A program made the translations under genes and the position numbers. The notes under the pieces are model-generated. The model saw only the letters and a list, made by a program, of their open reading frames with translations. It did not search any database and was not told where the DNA came from. 64,000 nt of DNA from Psychroserpens sp. (lineage in GTDB: Bacteria; Bacteroidota; Bacteroidia; Flavobacteriales; Flavobacteriaceae), in NCBI GenBank assembly GCA_017643165.1, contig JAEPNY010000002.1, forward strand, positions 624,979 to 688,978, in the 5' to 3' direction. Numbering within the stretch: position 1 is the first letter of the stretch; each line of letters opens with the position of its first letter. Of the stretch, positions 45,058-54,319 are shown in pieces.

Positions 45058-46279
45058 TAGAGATACCATATCAAAAGTTTTATCCTTATATAGCTCATCG
45101 TTCATTGGGATCGCATTGGGATTTGCTATAAGCGTCTTCAATACGCGTGTATTAGGAAAGGAAGCTTTCGGTGATTACAAATTTATCGAAACTGTTTTTC
45201 GATTTTTAGCAAGCATCGTTTCAGTAGGCGTTTTCATTTCAATAACAAGAATGTTAGCAATTTCAGGTGATAAAAACTACAAGAAGAAATTGTTAGGCTT
45301 CTTTGTACTTGCTCTAATCGTCGCTGGCACTATTGGCGTTATTCTAATACTAATATTTTCATATTTAGAACCAATTTGGTTTTCGAATAATTTAGGACCT
45401 ACATTCAAAACCTATGCGTTTTTAATATTTGCCGTACTAGGTAATATTGCGTTACGTGAAATTCTAAAAGGATTAAACCAAATCCATACATTATCCGTAT
45501 TAAATGCTGTGCCTGCTTTGGCCTATCTAATCATCGCTTACACGCTACATCTGGAGAATCCGCTTTTCCTAGAAGATATCTTATTGCTGTTCTATGGTAT
45601 TCAGTTAATATTCTTAATTGTGATCATCTTCAAATTGAAACCGAAGTTTAAAATTAATAATGCTTTAGTCAAGGATGTAATACATGAAAACAATACTAAT
45701 GGCAAACCTATATACTTCGGAAGTCTTGCAGGTGTTGCTACAGCACATATCGTAGGTTTTTCGATTTCATACTTCATCGATAACACGCAAGTCGGTTTTT
45801 TCACTTTAGCAATGACGGTATGTAGTCCACTAATACTCATACCATCTGTACTGGGCACAACATTTTTTAAGAAATTTGCTAGTCTTAATGTAATACCTAA
45901 AAAGGTAGTATGGTTTTCGATCGCTGCAACACTATTTGCATTGGCCATTTTTTACATCTTTATAGAACGCGTATTTCTATGGTTTTACACAGATGATTTC
46001 GCTCCAACAATAGCTATAGCTAAATTACTTATCATAGGTTTTCTGCTTCATGGATTTGGCGATCTGATCAATAGATTCTTAGGCGCTAAAGGTCAAGGAA
46101 AATTACTAAGAAATGCCGCATTTGCAGTAGGACTCGTGAATATTTTAGGATATAGCTTATTAGTTTACTACTTTGGTCTTATGGGAGCTATTACCACAAA
46201 GATTATTGCAAGTGGTGTATATTTACTCATGATGTATTATTACTATACAAAATTTACTAAATCAATCAACCATGTTTAA
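45047..46279 (+). CDS. Wzx-like polysaccharide flippase
   Basis: A 410-residue membrane protein of the MOP/oligosaccharide flippase superfamily, with about twelve helices and the early signature LGFAISVFNTRVLGKEAFGDYKF. It would move undecaprenyl-linked repeat units across the inner membrane. The start is GTG at 45047, overlapping the polymerase by 11 bases, and the 3' end overlaps the next gene by 8 bases, so three genes are translationally linked. Confidence 0.88.
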   Translation: MKFDRDTISKVLSLYSSSFIGIALGFAISVFNTRVLGKEAFGDYKFIETVFRFLASIVSVGVFISITRMLAISGDKNYKKKLLGFFVLALIVAGTIGVILILIFSYLEPIWFSNNLGPTFKTYAFLIFAVLGNIALREILKGLNQIHTLSVLNAVPALAYLIIAYTLHLENPLFLEDILLLFYGIQLIFLIVIIFKLKPKFKINNALVKDVIHENNTNGKPIYFGSLAGVATAHIVGFSISYFIDNTQVGFFTLAMTVCSPLILIPSVLGTTFFKKFASLNVIPKKVVWFSIAATLFALAIFYIFIERVFLWFYTDDFAPTIAIAKLLIIGFLLHGFGDLINRFLGAKGQGKLLRNAAFAVGLVNILGYSLLVYYFGLMGAITTKIIASGVYLLMMYYYYTKFTKSINHV

Positions 46280-47285
46280 GGGAAAAACACTTTTAATAAC
46301 AGGAGGTACAGGATCGTTTGGAAACGCTGTACTTAATCGTTTCTTAGACACCGATATCAAAGAAATACGAATCTTTAGTCGAGATGAAAAGAAGCAAGAT
46401 GATATGCGTAATCGTCTTCAAAATGAGAAAGTAAAATTCTATATCGGCGATGTTAGAGATTTTGATAGTATTGATCGCGCTATGAAGAACGTAGATTACG
46501 TATTTCATGCTGCAGCACTAAAACAAGTTCCTTCTTGTGAATTCTTCCCCATTGAAGCAGCCAAAACTAATGTGTTTGGTACTCAGAATACCATTGACGC
46601 GGCTGTTAAGAATAATGTAGGTAAGATTATATGTTTAAGCACTGACAAAGCGGCTTACCCAATAAATGCTATGGGAATCAGTAAAGCACTTATGGAAAAA
46701 GTTGCAATAGCAGCTTCTCGTAACATACCTAATGATTCTACAACAGTTTGTCTAACGCGCTACGGAAATGTGATGGCCTCTAGAGGTTCAGTAATACCTT
46801 TATTCGTAAAACAGATAAAAGAAAAACAACCAATTACGGTTACCGACCCAATGATGACACGTTTTCTAATGTCATTGGAAGATGCGGTCAATCTTGTACT
46901 ATTTGCTTTTACCAATGGAAATCAAGGCGATCTTTTTGTAAACAAAGCTCCGGCGAGTACAATTGGTGATTTAGCTGCATCATTAAAGGATATTTTTAAC
47001 GTCGATAACGAAATTAAAATCATAGGGACGCGACATGGTGAAAAACTGTTCGAAACCTTATGCACAAGAGAAGAAATGCTCAAGGCTGAGGACATGGGCG
47101 ACTTCTACAGAATTCCGGCCGATAATAGAGACCTGAATTACAAGAAATATTACGTTGAAGGTGTGACAGATATCAGTGCAATTGAGGATTATCATTCGCA
47201 CAATACGATACAACTTACAAAAGACAGCTTAAAGAATACATTGTTGGATCTTAACTTCATTAAAGACAGTTTGAATGAATCCTAG
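46272..47285 (+). CDS. UDP-GlcNAc 4,6-dehydratase/5-epimerase (CapE/FnlA/WbjB type)
   Basis: First enzyme of UDP-N-acetyl-L-fucosamine synthesis. It has 337 residues of the extended short-chain dehydrogenase fold, with TGGTGSFGNAVLNRF at 10-24 for NAD binding, CLSTDKAAYPINAMGISKALME near 125-146 in the active site, and VCLTRYGNVMASRGSVIP. Unlike the PglF-like gene at 59854 it has no membrane domain, as in CapE/FnlA. The next genes supply the reductase and 2-epimerase, so the pathway is complete. Overlaps the next gene by 11 bases. Confidence 0.9.
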   Translation: MFKGKTLLITGGTGSFGNAVLNRFLDTDIKEIRIFSRDEKKQDDMRNRLQNEKVKFYIGDVRDFDSIDRAMKNVDYVFHAAALKQVPSCEFFPIEAAKTNVFGTQNTIDAAVKNNVGKIICLSTDKAAYPINAMGISKALMEKVAIAASRNIPNDSTTVCLTRYGNVMASRGSVIPLFVKQIKEKQPITVTDPMMTRFLMSLEDAVNLVLFAFTNGNQGDLFVNKAPASTIGDLAASLKDIFNVDNEIKIIGTRHGEKLFETLCTREEMLKAEDMGDFYRIPADNRDLNYKKYYVEGVTDISAIEDYHSHNTIQLTKDSLKNTLLDLNFIKDSLNES

Positions 47286-47706
47286 TCATCAATTAATCAA
47301 AGGTGAGATTTTTAAAGATAATAGAGGTCTATTGTCGAGTATTAATGATTTCGATCTCTCGCCTATTGTACGTTTTTATGAGATCGCTCCTAAAGATTCC
47401 ACAATTGTTCGTGCATGGCAAGCACACAAAAAAGAAAGCAAGTGGTTTTATTGCTCAAAAGGTGCATTTCAAATCAAATTAATTAGAATTGATGATTTTG
47501 ATGCACCATCAGATGAATTGAAAATTGAAACGATTTATTTAAATGAAGGAGATCCGCATATTCTTCATGTCCCAGGCGGATATGCTAATGGCTTTAAATC
47601 TGAAGCAAAAGATTCAAAACTAGTTGTGTTTTCAGATTATGGATTGGAAGCATCAAAAGATGATGATTATCGATATGATCATAATCAATGGATAACAAAA
47701 TGGTAA
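47275..47706 (+). CDS. Cupin-fold sugar isomerase-like protein (WxcM/FdtA-like)
   Basis: A 143-residue cupin with the RmlC-like pattern KGEIFKDNRGLLSSIND, IVRAWQAHKKESKWFYCSKGAFQIKLIRI and HILHVPGGYANGFKSEAKDSKLVVFSDY. Such proteins include 3,5-epimerases and ketoisomerases acting on nucleotide 4-keto sugars, and a small cupin gene often lies between the capE- and capF-type genes. Here it may assist epimerisation in the fucosamine pathway. Catalytic identity not provable from sequence. It overlaps the 3' end of the dehydratase gene. Confidence 0.78.
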   Translation: MNPSHQLIKGEIFKDNRGLLSSINDFDLSPIVRFYEIAPKDSTIVRAWQAHKKESKWFYCSKGAFQIKLIRIDDFDAPSDELKIETIYLNEGDPHILHVPGGYANGFKSEAKDSKLVVFSDYGLEASKDDDYRYDHNQWITKW

Positions 47707-47710
47707 TAAT

Positions 47711-48844
47711 ATGATTAAGGTTGGAATAACAGGACAAGCAGGATTCATAGGTAATCATCTTTACACAACGTTAAGTCTAGATGATACCATTGAACTTATT
47801 CCTTTTGAAAGACATTATTTCGATGATGATTCATTATTACAGGCTTTCGTTTCTAAATGTGACTGCATAGTTCATTTAGCAGCAATGAATCGTCATGTAG
47901 ATCCAGAGGTTATTTATCATACCAATGTTCAGTTGGCAAAAAAACTCGCAAATGCCTGTATGGCAACGCAATCGAAAGCGCATATTGTCTACTCCTCTTC
48001 TATTCAAGAATTAAATGACAATTTATACGGCAAGTCAAAAAAAGAGGGAAAAGAAATATTATCGCACTGTGCTATTGAAACAGGCGGAAAATTAACCTCT
48101 TTGTCGATACCCAACGTCTTTGGTCCTTTCGGCAAACCCAACTACAACTCTTTTATCGCTACATTTTGCCATAAATTAACCCATAATGAAACTCCTGAAA
48201 TCCATACCGATGCACAGGTGAAACTCATTTATATTAATGAGCTAGTTGCTATTTTCATTTCAGCTATAAAAGAAACGCTGAAATCTGAACAATTCGCTAG
48301 TTCAAGTTATGAATATGTAGTTCCGCATACAAGTGCTCATAAGGTTTCAGAAATATTAGAACTCCTGATTTCGTTCAAGGACAAATACCTTCAAAATGGT
48401 GTTTTCCCTTCATTAGATGATCCATTTGAAAAAGCACTATTCAATACGTTTAGATGCTACATACCAACCGATCATTATCCTGTTAGCATTGAAAAGCATA
48501 CCGATCCGAGAGGTGCATTTGTAGAAATTGCAAAAGCAAATTCTGGTGGTCAGTTTTCTTTTTCGACTACGGTACCAGGAATCACTAGAGGTAATCACTT
48601 TCATACCAGAAAAGCTGAACGATTTGCAGTTATTAGCGGGAAAGCATTAATACAATTACGTCGTATAGGAACCAATGAAGTCATAGACTACTATCTGGAT
48701 GGTGAAAATCCAGCATATGTAGACATGCCGATCTGGTATACACATAATATTAAAAACATAGGAGATACCGAACTTGTCACCTTATTTTGGATCAATGAAC
48801 CTTATAATCCTGAGGATGCAGATACGTATTTTGAAAATGTATAA
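47711..48844 (+). CDS. Bifunctional reductase/cupin of UDP-FucNAc synthesis (CapF/FnlB/WbjC type)
   Basis: A 377-residue two-domain protein. The N-terminal short-chain dehydrogenase part (about 1-245) has ITGQAGFIGNHL and YSSSIQELNDNLYGKSKKEGK. The C-terminal cupin (about 255-377) has TDPRGAFVEIAK, TRGNHFHTRKAERFAVISG with metal-binding histidines, and MPIWYTHNIKNIG. In CapF the cupin epimerises C3 and the reductase then reduces C4. The neighbours match the CapE-CapF-CapG order. Confidence 0.9.
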   Translation: MIKVGITGQAGFIGNHLYTTLSLDDTIELIPFERHYFDDDSLLQAFVSKCDCIVHLAAMNRHVDPEVIYHTNVQLAKKLANACMATQSKAHIVYSSSIQELNDNLYGKSKKEGKEILSHCAIETGGKLTSLSIPNVFGPFGKPNYNSFIATFCHKLTHNETPEIHTDAQVKLIYINELVAIFISAIKETLKSEQFASSSYEYVVPHTSAHKVSEILELLISFKDKYLQNGVFPSLDDPFEKALFNTFRCYIPTDHYPVSIEKHTDPRGAFVEIAKANSGGQFSFSTTVPGITRGNHFHTRKAERFAVISGKALIQLRRIGTNEVIDYYLDGENPAYVDMPIWYTHNIKNIGDTELVTLFWINEPYNPEDADTYFENV

Positions 48845-48847
48845 GTC

Positions 48848-49984
48848 ATGAAAAAATTAAAAATAGCTACCGTTGTTGGTACAAGACCGGAAATCATTAG
48901 GTTATCTTGTGTGATTTTAGCATTGGATAGCAATCCAGCTATAGATCACGTACTCATTCATACGGGTCAAAATTATGATTATGAACTAAATGAGATCTTC
49001 TTTGAAGATTTAGGTTTGAAAAAACCAGATCATTTTTTGAATGCAGCTAAAGGTTCGGCTGTTGAAACCATAGGTCAAATTATAATGAATGTTGATCCAA
49101 TACTTGAAGCTGAAAATCCAGATGCATTCCTAGTATTGGGTGATACCAATAGCTGTTTGGCTGCAATTGCCGCTAAAAAGCGAAAAATACCTGTATTTCA
49201 CATGGAAGCAGGAAATCGTTGTTTTGATCAGCGTGTACCAGAAGAAACCAACAGACGCCTCGTAGATCATTTAGCTGATATCAATCTTACCTACAGTGAT
49301 ATCGCGCGAGAATATTTGTTGAGAGAAGGATTACCTGCCGATAGAGTGATTAAAACCGGTAGCCCAATGTATGAAGTCCTTCATAAATACCTTGACAAAA
49401 TTGAACGTTCAGATGTCATCAATCGTCTGAACTTAGAAAAACATAAGTATTTCGTTATCTCGGCTCATAGAGAAGAAAACATCAGTAGTGAGGCAAACTT
49501 TAATAATTTGATTGCAAGTTTGAATCACATTGCAGACACCTATAAACACCCAATTATCGTGTCAACACATCCAAGGACACGAAAGATGATTGACTCAAAA
49601 AACATTACAATCAGCGATCATATAAAACTAATGAAACCATTGAGTTTTAGTGATTACAATGCGCTACAGCGCAACGCTTTAGCAGTACTATCAGATAGCG
49701 GTACAATTTCAGAAGAATCATCCATTTTAAATTTCCCTGCGTTAAATATTAGAGAGGCACATGAACGCCCTGAAGCGATGGAAGAAGCGTCGGTAATGAT
49801 GGTTGGATTGCGATCAGAACGCATTATGCAAGGACTGTCTGCACTTACTGTACAAAAACGAAATCCTGAACGAAATTTCAGATTGGTTACCGATTATTCC
49901 ATGCCGAATGTTAGTGAAAAGGTTGTTCGCATCATCATCTCCTACATTGACTATGTTAATCGTGTTGTTTGGTCTAAACATTAA
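48848..49984 (+). CDS. Non-hydrolysing UDP-N-acetylglucosamine 2-epimerase family (CapG/FnlC/WbjD type)
   Basis: A 378-residue GT-B-fold epimerase. Motifs include VVGTRPEIIRLS at the start, HTGQNYDYELNEIFFEDL near 39, HMEAGNRCFDQRVPEETNRRLVDH near 118-140, and SDSGTISEESSILNFPALNIREAHERPEAM near 285-315. The close position after capE- and capF-type genes points to the last step of UDP-N-acetyl-L-fucosamine synthesis rather than UDP-ManNAc formation. Four bases follow the previous stop. Confidence 0.9.
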   Translation: MKKLKIATVVGTRPEIIRLSCVILALDSNPAIDHVLIHTGQNYDYELNEIFFEDLGLKKPDHFLNAAKGSAVETIGQIIMNVDPILEAENPDAFLVLGDTNSCLAAIAAKKRKIPVFHMEAGNRCFDQRVPEETNRRLVDHLADINLTYSDIAREYLLREGLPADRVIKTGSPMYEVLHKYLDKIERSDVINRLNLEKHKYFVISAHREENISSEANFNNLIASLNHIADTYKHPIIVSTHPRTRKMIDSKNITISDHIKLMKPLSFSDYNALQRNALAVLSDSGTISEESSILNFPALNIREAHERPEAMEEASVMMVGLRSERIMQGLSALTVQKRNPERNFRLVTDYSMPNVSEKVVRIIISYIDYVNRVVWSKH

Positions 49985-49987
49985 CCT

Positions 49988-51193
49988 TTGAAAAAAGCTG
50001 TTTTTATATATAGTAATTTCGATTTCTCGGTAAAGAATGCTGGAGTCACACGAATGATGTACTATGCACAAGCCATAGCAGATCAAGATACGTCTGTCTA
50101 TCTAGCAACGTGCTGCACTTCATCCATTACAAAACACGATTTCGAGGAGTTGTTTCCAAATGTATTTGTTCTGAAAACTAAAAAGACCACTCAAAGTTTT
50201 TTCGGAACAATAGCTTATATCAAGAACTACTACAGGTTTTCTAAAACAGTATCAGACAACAGCGCTTACCTATTCTATCCTTCACCATTGGTTTATTTGG
50301 AAATCATTGCGTTGTTCTATTTGAAGTTTCTTAAAAAGTGTTCTGTCTTTTATGAATTGAATGAAGTTAGAAAACATACCGCAACGTTTCATCAAGCAGT
50401 ATCTTTTAGACGTCCACTATATTCTATTAAAAAGATGGTTTATAAGACTGTATTCAATGTATTAGAATTAGCATTGAAATCCTATGATGGTCTTATATGC
50501 ATCTCTACAGCAATTGAGAAATACGGTCAAAAGTTTAATAAGCGGACAGTTAGAGTTCCAATTTTAACTAATCCATATTTTGAGAAATCGGTATCATCAA
50601 ATACTTATGCCAAAGACAAGTCATTCAATATTGGATTTTCAGGAAGCATCCATCCATCCAAAGAAAATTTAAATGCGTTCTTTGAAGTCCTTGGCCGACT
50701 AAAAGAAAATGAAATAGAATTTACTTTGAATCTTTGTGGTCCGATTAAAGACACACATAAAGTGCTGCTTTTAGATAATCACGCCAGCGCCTTAGGAATA
50801 AAAGAAAATATCAATTTCTATGGTAAATTGAATGCTCAGGAATTATCGACGTTCTTAGATCAACAGGAATTGCTTGTGATACCGCGAGGTTATACACTTC
50901 AGAACAATTTTGGTTTTTCAACGAAATTATCAGATTATTTAGATCATGCAAAACCAATCTTAGTAACCGATGTTAGCGATAACAAATTGTTTATCGAAGA
51001 TGGTATCAATGGATTTATTGTTCCACCGAATAATAATGACTTGATGTATGAGAAGTTGATATATATCATTACTAATTATAAAGAGTTAAACGAAAGTATT
51101 AAAGTAAATGCCAGAGAAACCTCATTAAAGAGCTTTTACTATAAAAACTATCATAAGCCTTTAAATCAATTTTTATTTAAAACTGCGTCATAA
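49988..51193 (+). CDS. Glycosyltransferase, GT4-like
   Basis: A 401-residue putative glycosyltransferase of the GT-B fold. The N-terminal part starts MKKAVFIYSNFDFSVKNAGV with a TTG codon; the C-terminal donor-binding part has NIGFSGSIHPSKENLNAF, NINFYGKLNAQELSTFLDQQ and FSTKLSDYLDHAKPILVTDVSDN. The usual GT4 EX7E motif is degenerate. It probably adds a sugar to the undecaprenyl-linked repeat unit on the cytoplasmic side. Sugar specificity unknown. The start is 3 bases after the epimerase stop. Confidence 0.78.
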   Translation: MKKAVFIYSNFDFSVKNAGVTRMMYYAQAIADQDTSVYLATCCTSSITKHDFEELFPNVFVLKTKKTTQSFFGTIAYIKNYYRFSKTVSDNSAYLFYPSPLVYLEIIALFYLKFLKKCSVFYELNEVRKHTATFHQAVSFRRPLYSIKKMVYKTVFNVLELALKSYDGLICISTAIEKYGQKFNKRTVRVPILTNPYFEKSVSSNTYAKDKSFNIGFSGSIHPSKENLNAFFEVLGRLKENEIEFTLNLCGPIKDTHKVLLLDNHASALGIKENINFYGKLNAQELSTFLDQQELLVIPRGYTLQNNFGFSTKLSDYLDHAKPILVTDVSDNKLFIEDGINGFIVPPNNNDLMYEKLIYIITNYKELNESIKVNARETSLKSFYYKNYHKPLNQFLFKTAS

Positions 51194-51229
51194 ATTGGAT
51201 GCTTTAAACAGAGTCAGATAGCCCTAAAA

Positions 51230-52387
51230 ATGAAGAGAAAAACAATATGCATCTTAACAATTAGCCTTAATATGGGAGGCGCTGAGCGCGTGATAAGCCT
51301 ATTATTGAAACATCTAGTACATGACTATGACGTTACGCTGGTACTATTATCAGATGATATTGAATTTGAAATTCCCGAACAAGTAAAAGTTCATGTATTG
51401 GGCAAATCTAATATTCTGAAAAACAAACCTCCTCATAGCAAATTGAGAAGTACTGTGATGTTCATTCGCAAGTATTATAAGATCGTTAAGCGTGAAAAAT
51501 TTGATATTGCTTTATCATTTTTAGCATTACCAAATATCATTAACAGTATTATCGCAAATCACGTAAGTCATAAGGACACGCACACTGTTATTAGTGAACG
51601 CTGTTACCCTTCAGAGATGTATCGTAAAGGAAGTTTTGCATATAGAATGGCTAAAATCTTCTATCCTATTTTCTATAATAAGAACGATCGATTATTTTCA
51701 AATTCTGTTCATATTAATGAAGATCTTAAATCAAATTTTGGAATAAAGATCCCGATGAATGTAATTTATAATCCGATTGAGATTGTGCATCCAAAACAAT
51801 TTAAAGACACGTACGATGGCCAACGCTCATTTAAACTCATAAATGTAGGAAGTCACTCTTATGCAAAAAATCAAGAATTATTACTTAGTGCCTTGAGAAA
51901 TCTTGATAATCGTGTTTCTCTAACGATATTGGGTACAGGAAATTTAAAAGGACATCTTAAAGATTATATACAAGTCCATGAGATTCAAAATGACATTGAT
52001 ATGCCAGGTAAGGTTAAAAATGTAGAAGAATATCTTTTGAATAGTGATGTCTTTGTATTATCATCAATTACAGAAGGATTCCCTAATGTATTATTGGAGG
52101 CTATGGCGGTTGGAATGCCAGTTATTTCAACGAATTGTATGTCTGGTCCTTTAGAAATTTTAAACGATAATGAAAGTGTCGACATTCCTCAAGGTGAGTT
52201 TTATCAGGCTAAATATGGTATATTGATCAATGTAAATGATACAGAGGCCTTAGTGAAGGCAATCACTTATTTTAGAGAGAACAACGACGTGCGCAAAAAA
52301 TATAGTGAACTAGGATTCACTAAAGCCAAAAAGTATGATCTTCCTGAGATCTATAAAGAGCTGAAGCTATTAATCGACAATGAATAA
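51230..52387 (+). CDS. Glycosyltransferase family 4
   Basis: A 385-residue GT4 retaining glycosyltransferase. The acceptor-side start is ICILTISLNMGGAERVISLLLKHL. The donor-binding half has LINVGSHSYAKNQELLLSALRNL, LTILGTGNLKGHLKDYI and the motif VLSSITEGFPNVLLEAMAVGMPVISTNCMSGPLEIL, matching the EX7E pattern. It is likely cytoplasmic or peripherally membrane bound and adds one residue of the repeat unit. An ATG start is clear; it lies 36 bases after the preceding gene. Confidence 0.9.
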   Translation: MKRKTICILTISLNMGGAERVISLLLKHLVHDYDVTLVLLSDDIEFEIPEQVKVHVLGKSNILKNKPPHSKLRSTVMFIRKYYKIVKREKFDIALSFLALPNIINSIIANHVSHKDTHTVISERCYPSEMYRKGSFAYRMAKIFYPIFYNKNDRLFSNSVHINEDLKSNFGIKIPMNVIYNPIEIVHPKQFKDTYDGQRSFKLINVGSHSYAKNQELLLSALRNLDNRVSLTILGTGNLKGHLKDYIQVHEIQNDIDMPGKVKNVEEYLLNSDVFVLSSITEGFPNVLLEAMAVGMPVISTNCMSGPLEILNDNESVDIPQGEFYQAKYGILINVNDTEALVKAITYFRENNDVRKKYSELGFTKAKKYDLPEIYKELKLLIDNE

Positions 52388-52393
52388 CGTATT

Positions 52394-54304
52394 ATGTGTG
52401 GCATAAACGGGATTGTATATAAAAGTGTTCAAAGCACTGAACGGGTCAATCAGAAACTGCTTGAGATGAATGATCTAATTATTCATCGTGGTCCAGATGA
52501 TCAAGGCGATTATGCGAATCATACGCAAAACTATTCTATTGGTATGGGAATGCGACGGTTATCTATTATAGACCTTAGTACTGGACATCAGCCAATGTAT
52601 TCTGACGATCAAAACATCTGTATCGTATTCAATGGTGAGATTTATAACTATCGTTCTCTAAAAACAGACTTACAATCAAAAGGTATCAGTTTTAAGACTA
52701 CTAGTGATACAGAAGTTATTTTAAAGCTTTATGAAACCTATGGCGCAGAATGCTTTAAGATGCTTGACGGTATGTTCGGTATTAGCATCCATGATCAAAA
52801 AAATAACAAACTATTTATCGCCAGAGATTATTTTGGTGAAAAGCCTTTATACTATGTAAATACAGGTGACCGATTTGTTTGGGCATCAGAATTAAAATCG
52901 GTTATAAGCGCTATATCCTACCGACCTCAGATCAATAAGAAAGGACTCAATCTCTATTTTAGACTCACTTATATACCTGCGCCATTTACTATTTATGAAG
53001 ATGTACATAAACTCGAACCAAATCGATACGTCATATATGATTTGGATACATTTGATTTTAATGTGCATCAAATTCATAACGATGTTAAGCCTCAAAAGAC
53101 AGATCTTTCCTTCGATCAAGCAAAAAAAGAAGTCAAAGATCGTGTATTCAAGAGCGTAGAATCACGCTCTGTATCTGATGTACCCTTAGGCACCTTCCTT
53201 TCTGGAGGTGTTGATTCTTCTGTGGTCTCTTATTGTTTAGCTGAATTAAGCAATGCGAAAATTGATACTTTTTCTATCGGTTTCGAAAAAGCTGCATATG
53301 ATGAGACCGACAAATCAAGAGTCGTTGCTGATATGATCAAAAGTAACCATCATGAGTTTATAATTAAGGAGTCTGATCTTTCAGAGAATATAAATGACAT
53401 TCTACTGAATTTCGACGAACCTTTTGCTGATTCCTCTTCCCTTCCAACCTATTTGGTTTCTAATAAAACGAAATCATTCGTAAAGGTAGCTTTAACAGGA
53501 GATGGTGGTGACGAAGTATTTGGAGGTTATAATAAATATTACATCGGAAAACTAAACAGTCGTTACACCAAATACGTACCAAAGTTTGCGCATAACACCG
53601 TGAAGTCAATCCTTTCAGGATCATTGAAGCGTAAAGATGATAGTCGTGGCTTCAAGTATAAGCTCAATAAACTGATCAACGCCATCGACTATGATGACAG
53701 CTACTATTGGGATATTATATCTTTAGGTTTTAATGTGGATGATATTAATTCATTTTTAAATAGTGATTATCGCGAATCTGATCTGTTTGAATATTATAAG
53801 ACTATATCAGGTATATCAAATCCAAAGTCGCTAAACGATTTCAGAACCATTGACAGGCATTTAAGTCTTGAAGGTGATATGTTGGTTAAAGTAGATAGAA
53901 CAAGTATGCTTAATTCTCTTGAATGTAGAGCGCCTTTCTTAAATCGAGATCTCTTTAATTTTACTAGTAGTTTGCCAGAAGACTATCTATTGAAAAAATG
54001 GAGCAAAAAACATATTCTTAAAGAAGCATTTAAATCTGAATTTCCTGAAGGCTTTCTAGAAAAATCAAAACAAGGATTTGGAGTTCCTGTTGGCGATTGG
54101 CTCAGAGATGGCTTGAAGAACGAGCTATTAAGTTATATCGATGATGCTTTATTAGAACAACAAGGAATTTTTGACATGAAGAACATTAAAATTCTAGTTA
54201 TGAATCACTTGAATGGCAAAGAAGATAACACATTCAAAGTTTGGTCTTTCTTCTGCTTTCAAAAATGGTACACCAAAACATATTTGAAGTCTAATAATTA
54301 TTAA
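52394..54304 (+). CDS. asnB: Asparagine synthase (glutamine-hydrolysing)
   Basis: A 636-residue two-domain amidotransferase. The N-terminal glutaminase begins directly with the nucleophile (MCGINGIV, Cys2) and has HRGPDDQGDY and FNGEIYNYR. The synthetase domain has the PP-loop FLSGGVDSSVVSY near 267-280, LTGDGGDEVFGGYNKY near 370 and LECRAPFLNRDL near 513. Such AsnB paralogues are common in surface polysaccharide loci of flavobacteria and may amidate a uronic acid or amino-sugar carboxyl rather than aspartate. Here the location suggests a polysaccharide role, but housekeeping use is possible. Confidence 0.92.
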   Translation: MCGINGIVYKSVQSTERVNQKLLEMNDLIIHRGPDDQGDYANHTQNYSIGMGMRRLSIIDLSTGHQPMYSDDQNICIVFNGEIYNYRSLKTDLQSKGISFKTTSDTEVILKLYETYGAECFKMLDGMFGISIHDQKNNKLFIARDYFGEKPLYYVNTGDRFVWASELKSVISAISYRPQINKKGLNLYFRLTYIPAPFTIYEDVHKLEPNRYVIYDLDTFDFNVHQIHNDVKPQKTDLSFDQAKKEVKDRVFKSVESRSVSDVPLGTFLSGGVDSSVVSYCLAELSNAKIDTFSIGFEKAAYDETDKSRVVADMIKSNHHEFIIKESDLSENINDILLNFDEPFADSSSLPTYLVSNKTKSFVKVALTGDGGDEVFGGYNKYYIGKLNSRYTKYVPKFAHNTVKSILSGSLKRKDDSRGFKYKLNKLINAIDYDDSYYWDIISLGFNVDDINSFLNSDYRESDLFEYYKTISGISNPKSLNDFRTIDRHLSLEGDMLVKVDRTSMLNSLECRAPFLNRDLFNFTSSLPEDYLLKKWSKKHILKEAFKSEFPEGFLEKSKQGFGVPVGDWLRDGLKNELLSYIDDALLEQQGIFDMKNIKILVMNHLNGKEDNTFKVWSFFCFQKWYTKTYLKSNNY

Positions 54305-54319
54305 TGAATCCTCAATAGT

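Noticed and set aside
45601-45948. 115-codon minus-strand ORF within the flippase gene
   Set aside because: Antisense to an intact Wzx-like gene; composition reflects the complementary strand of membrane-helix codons.
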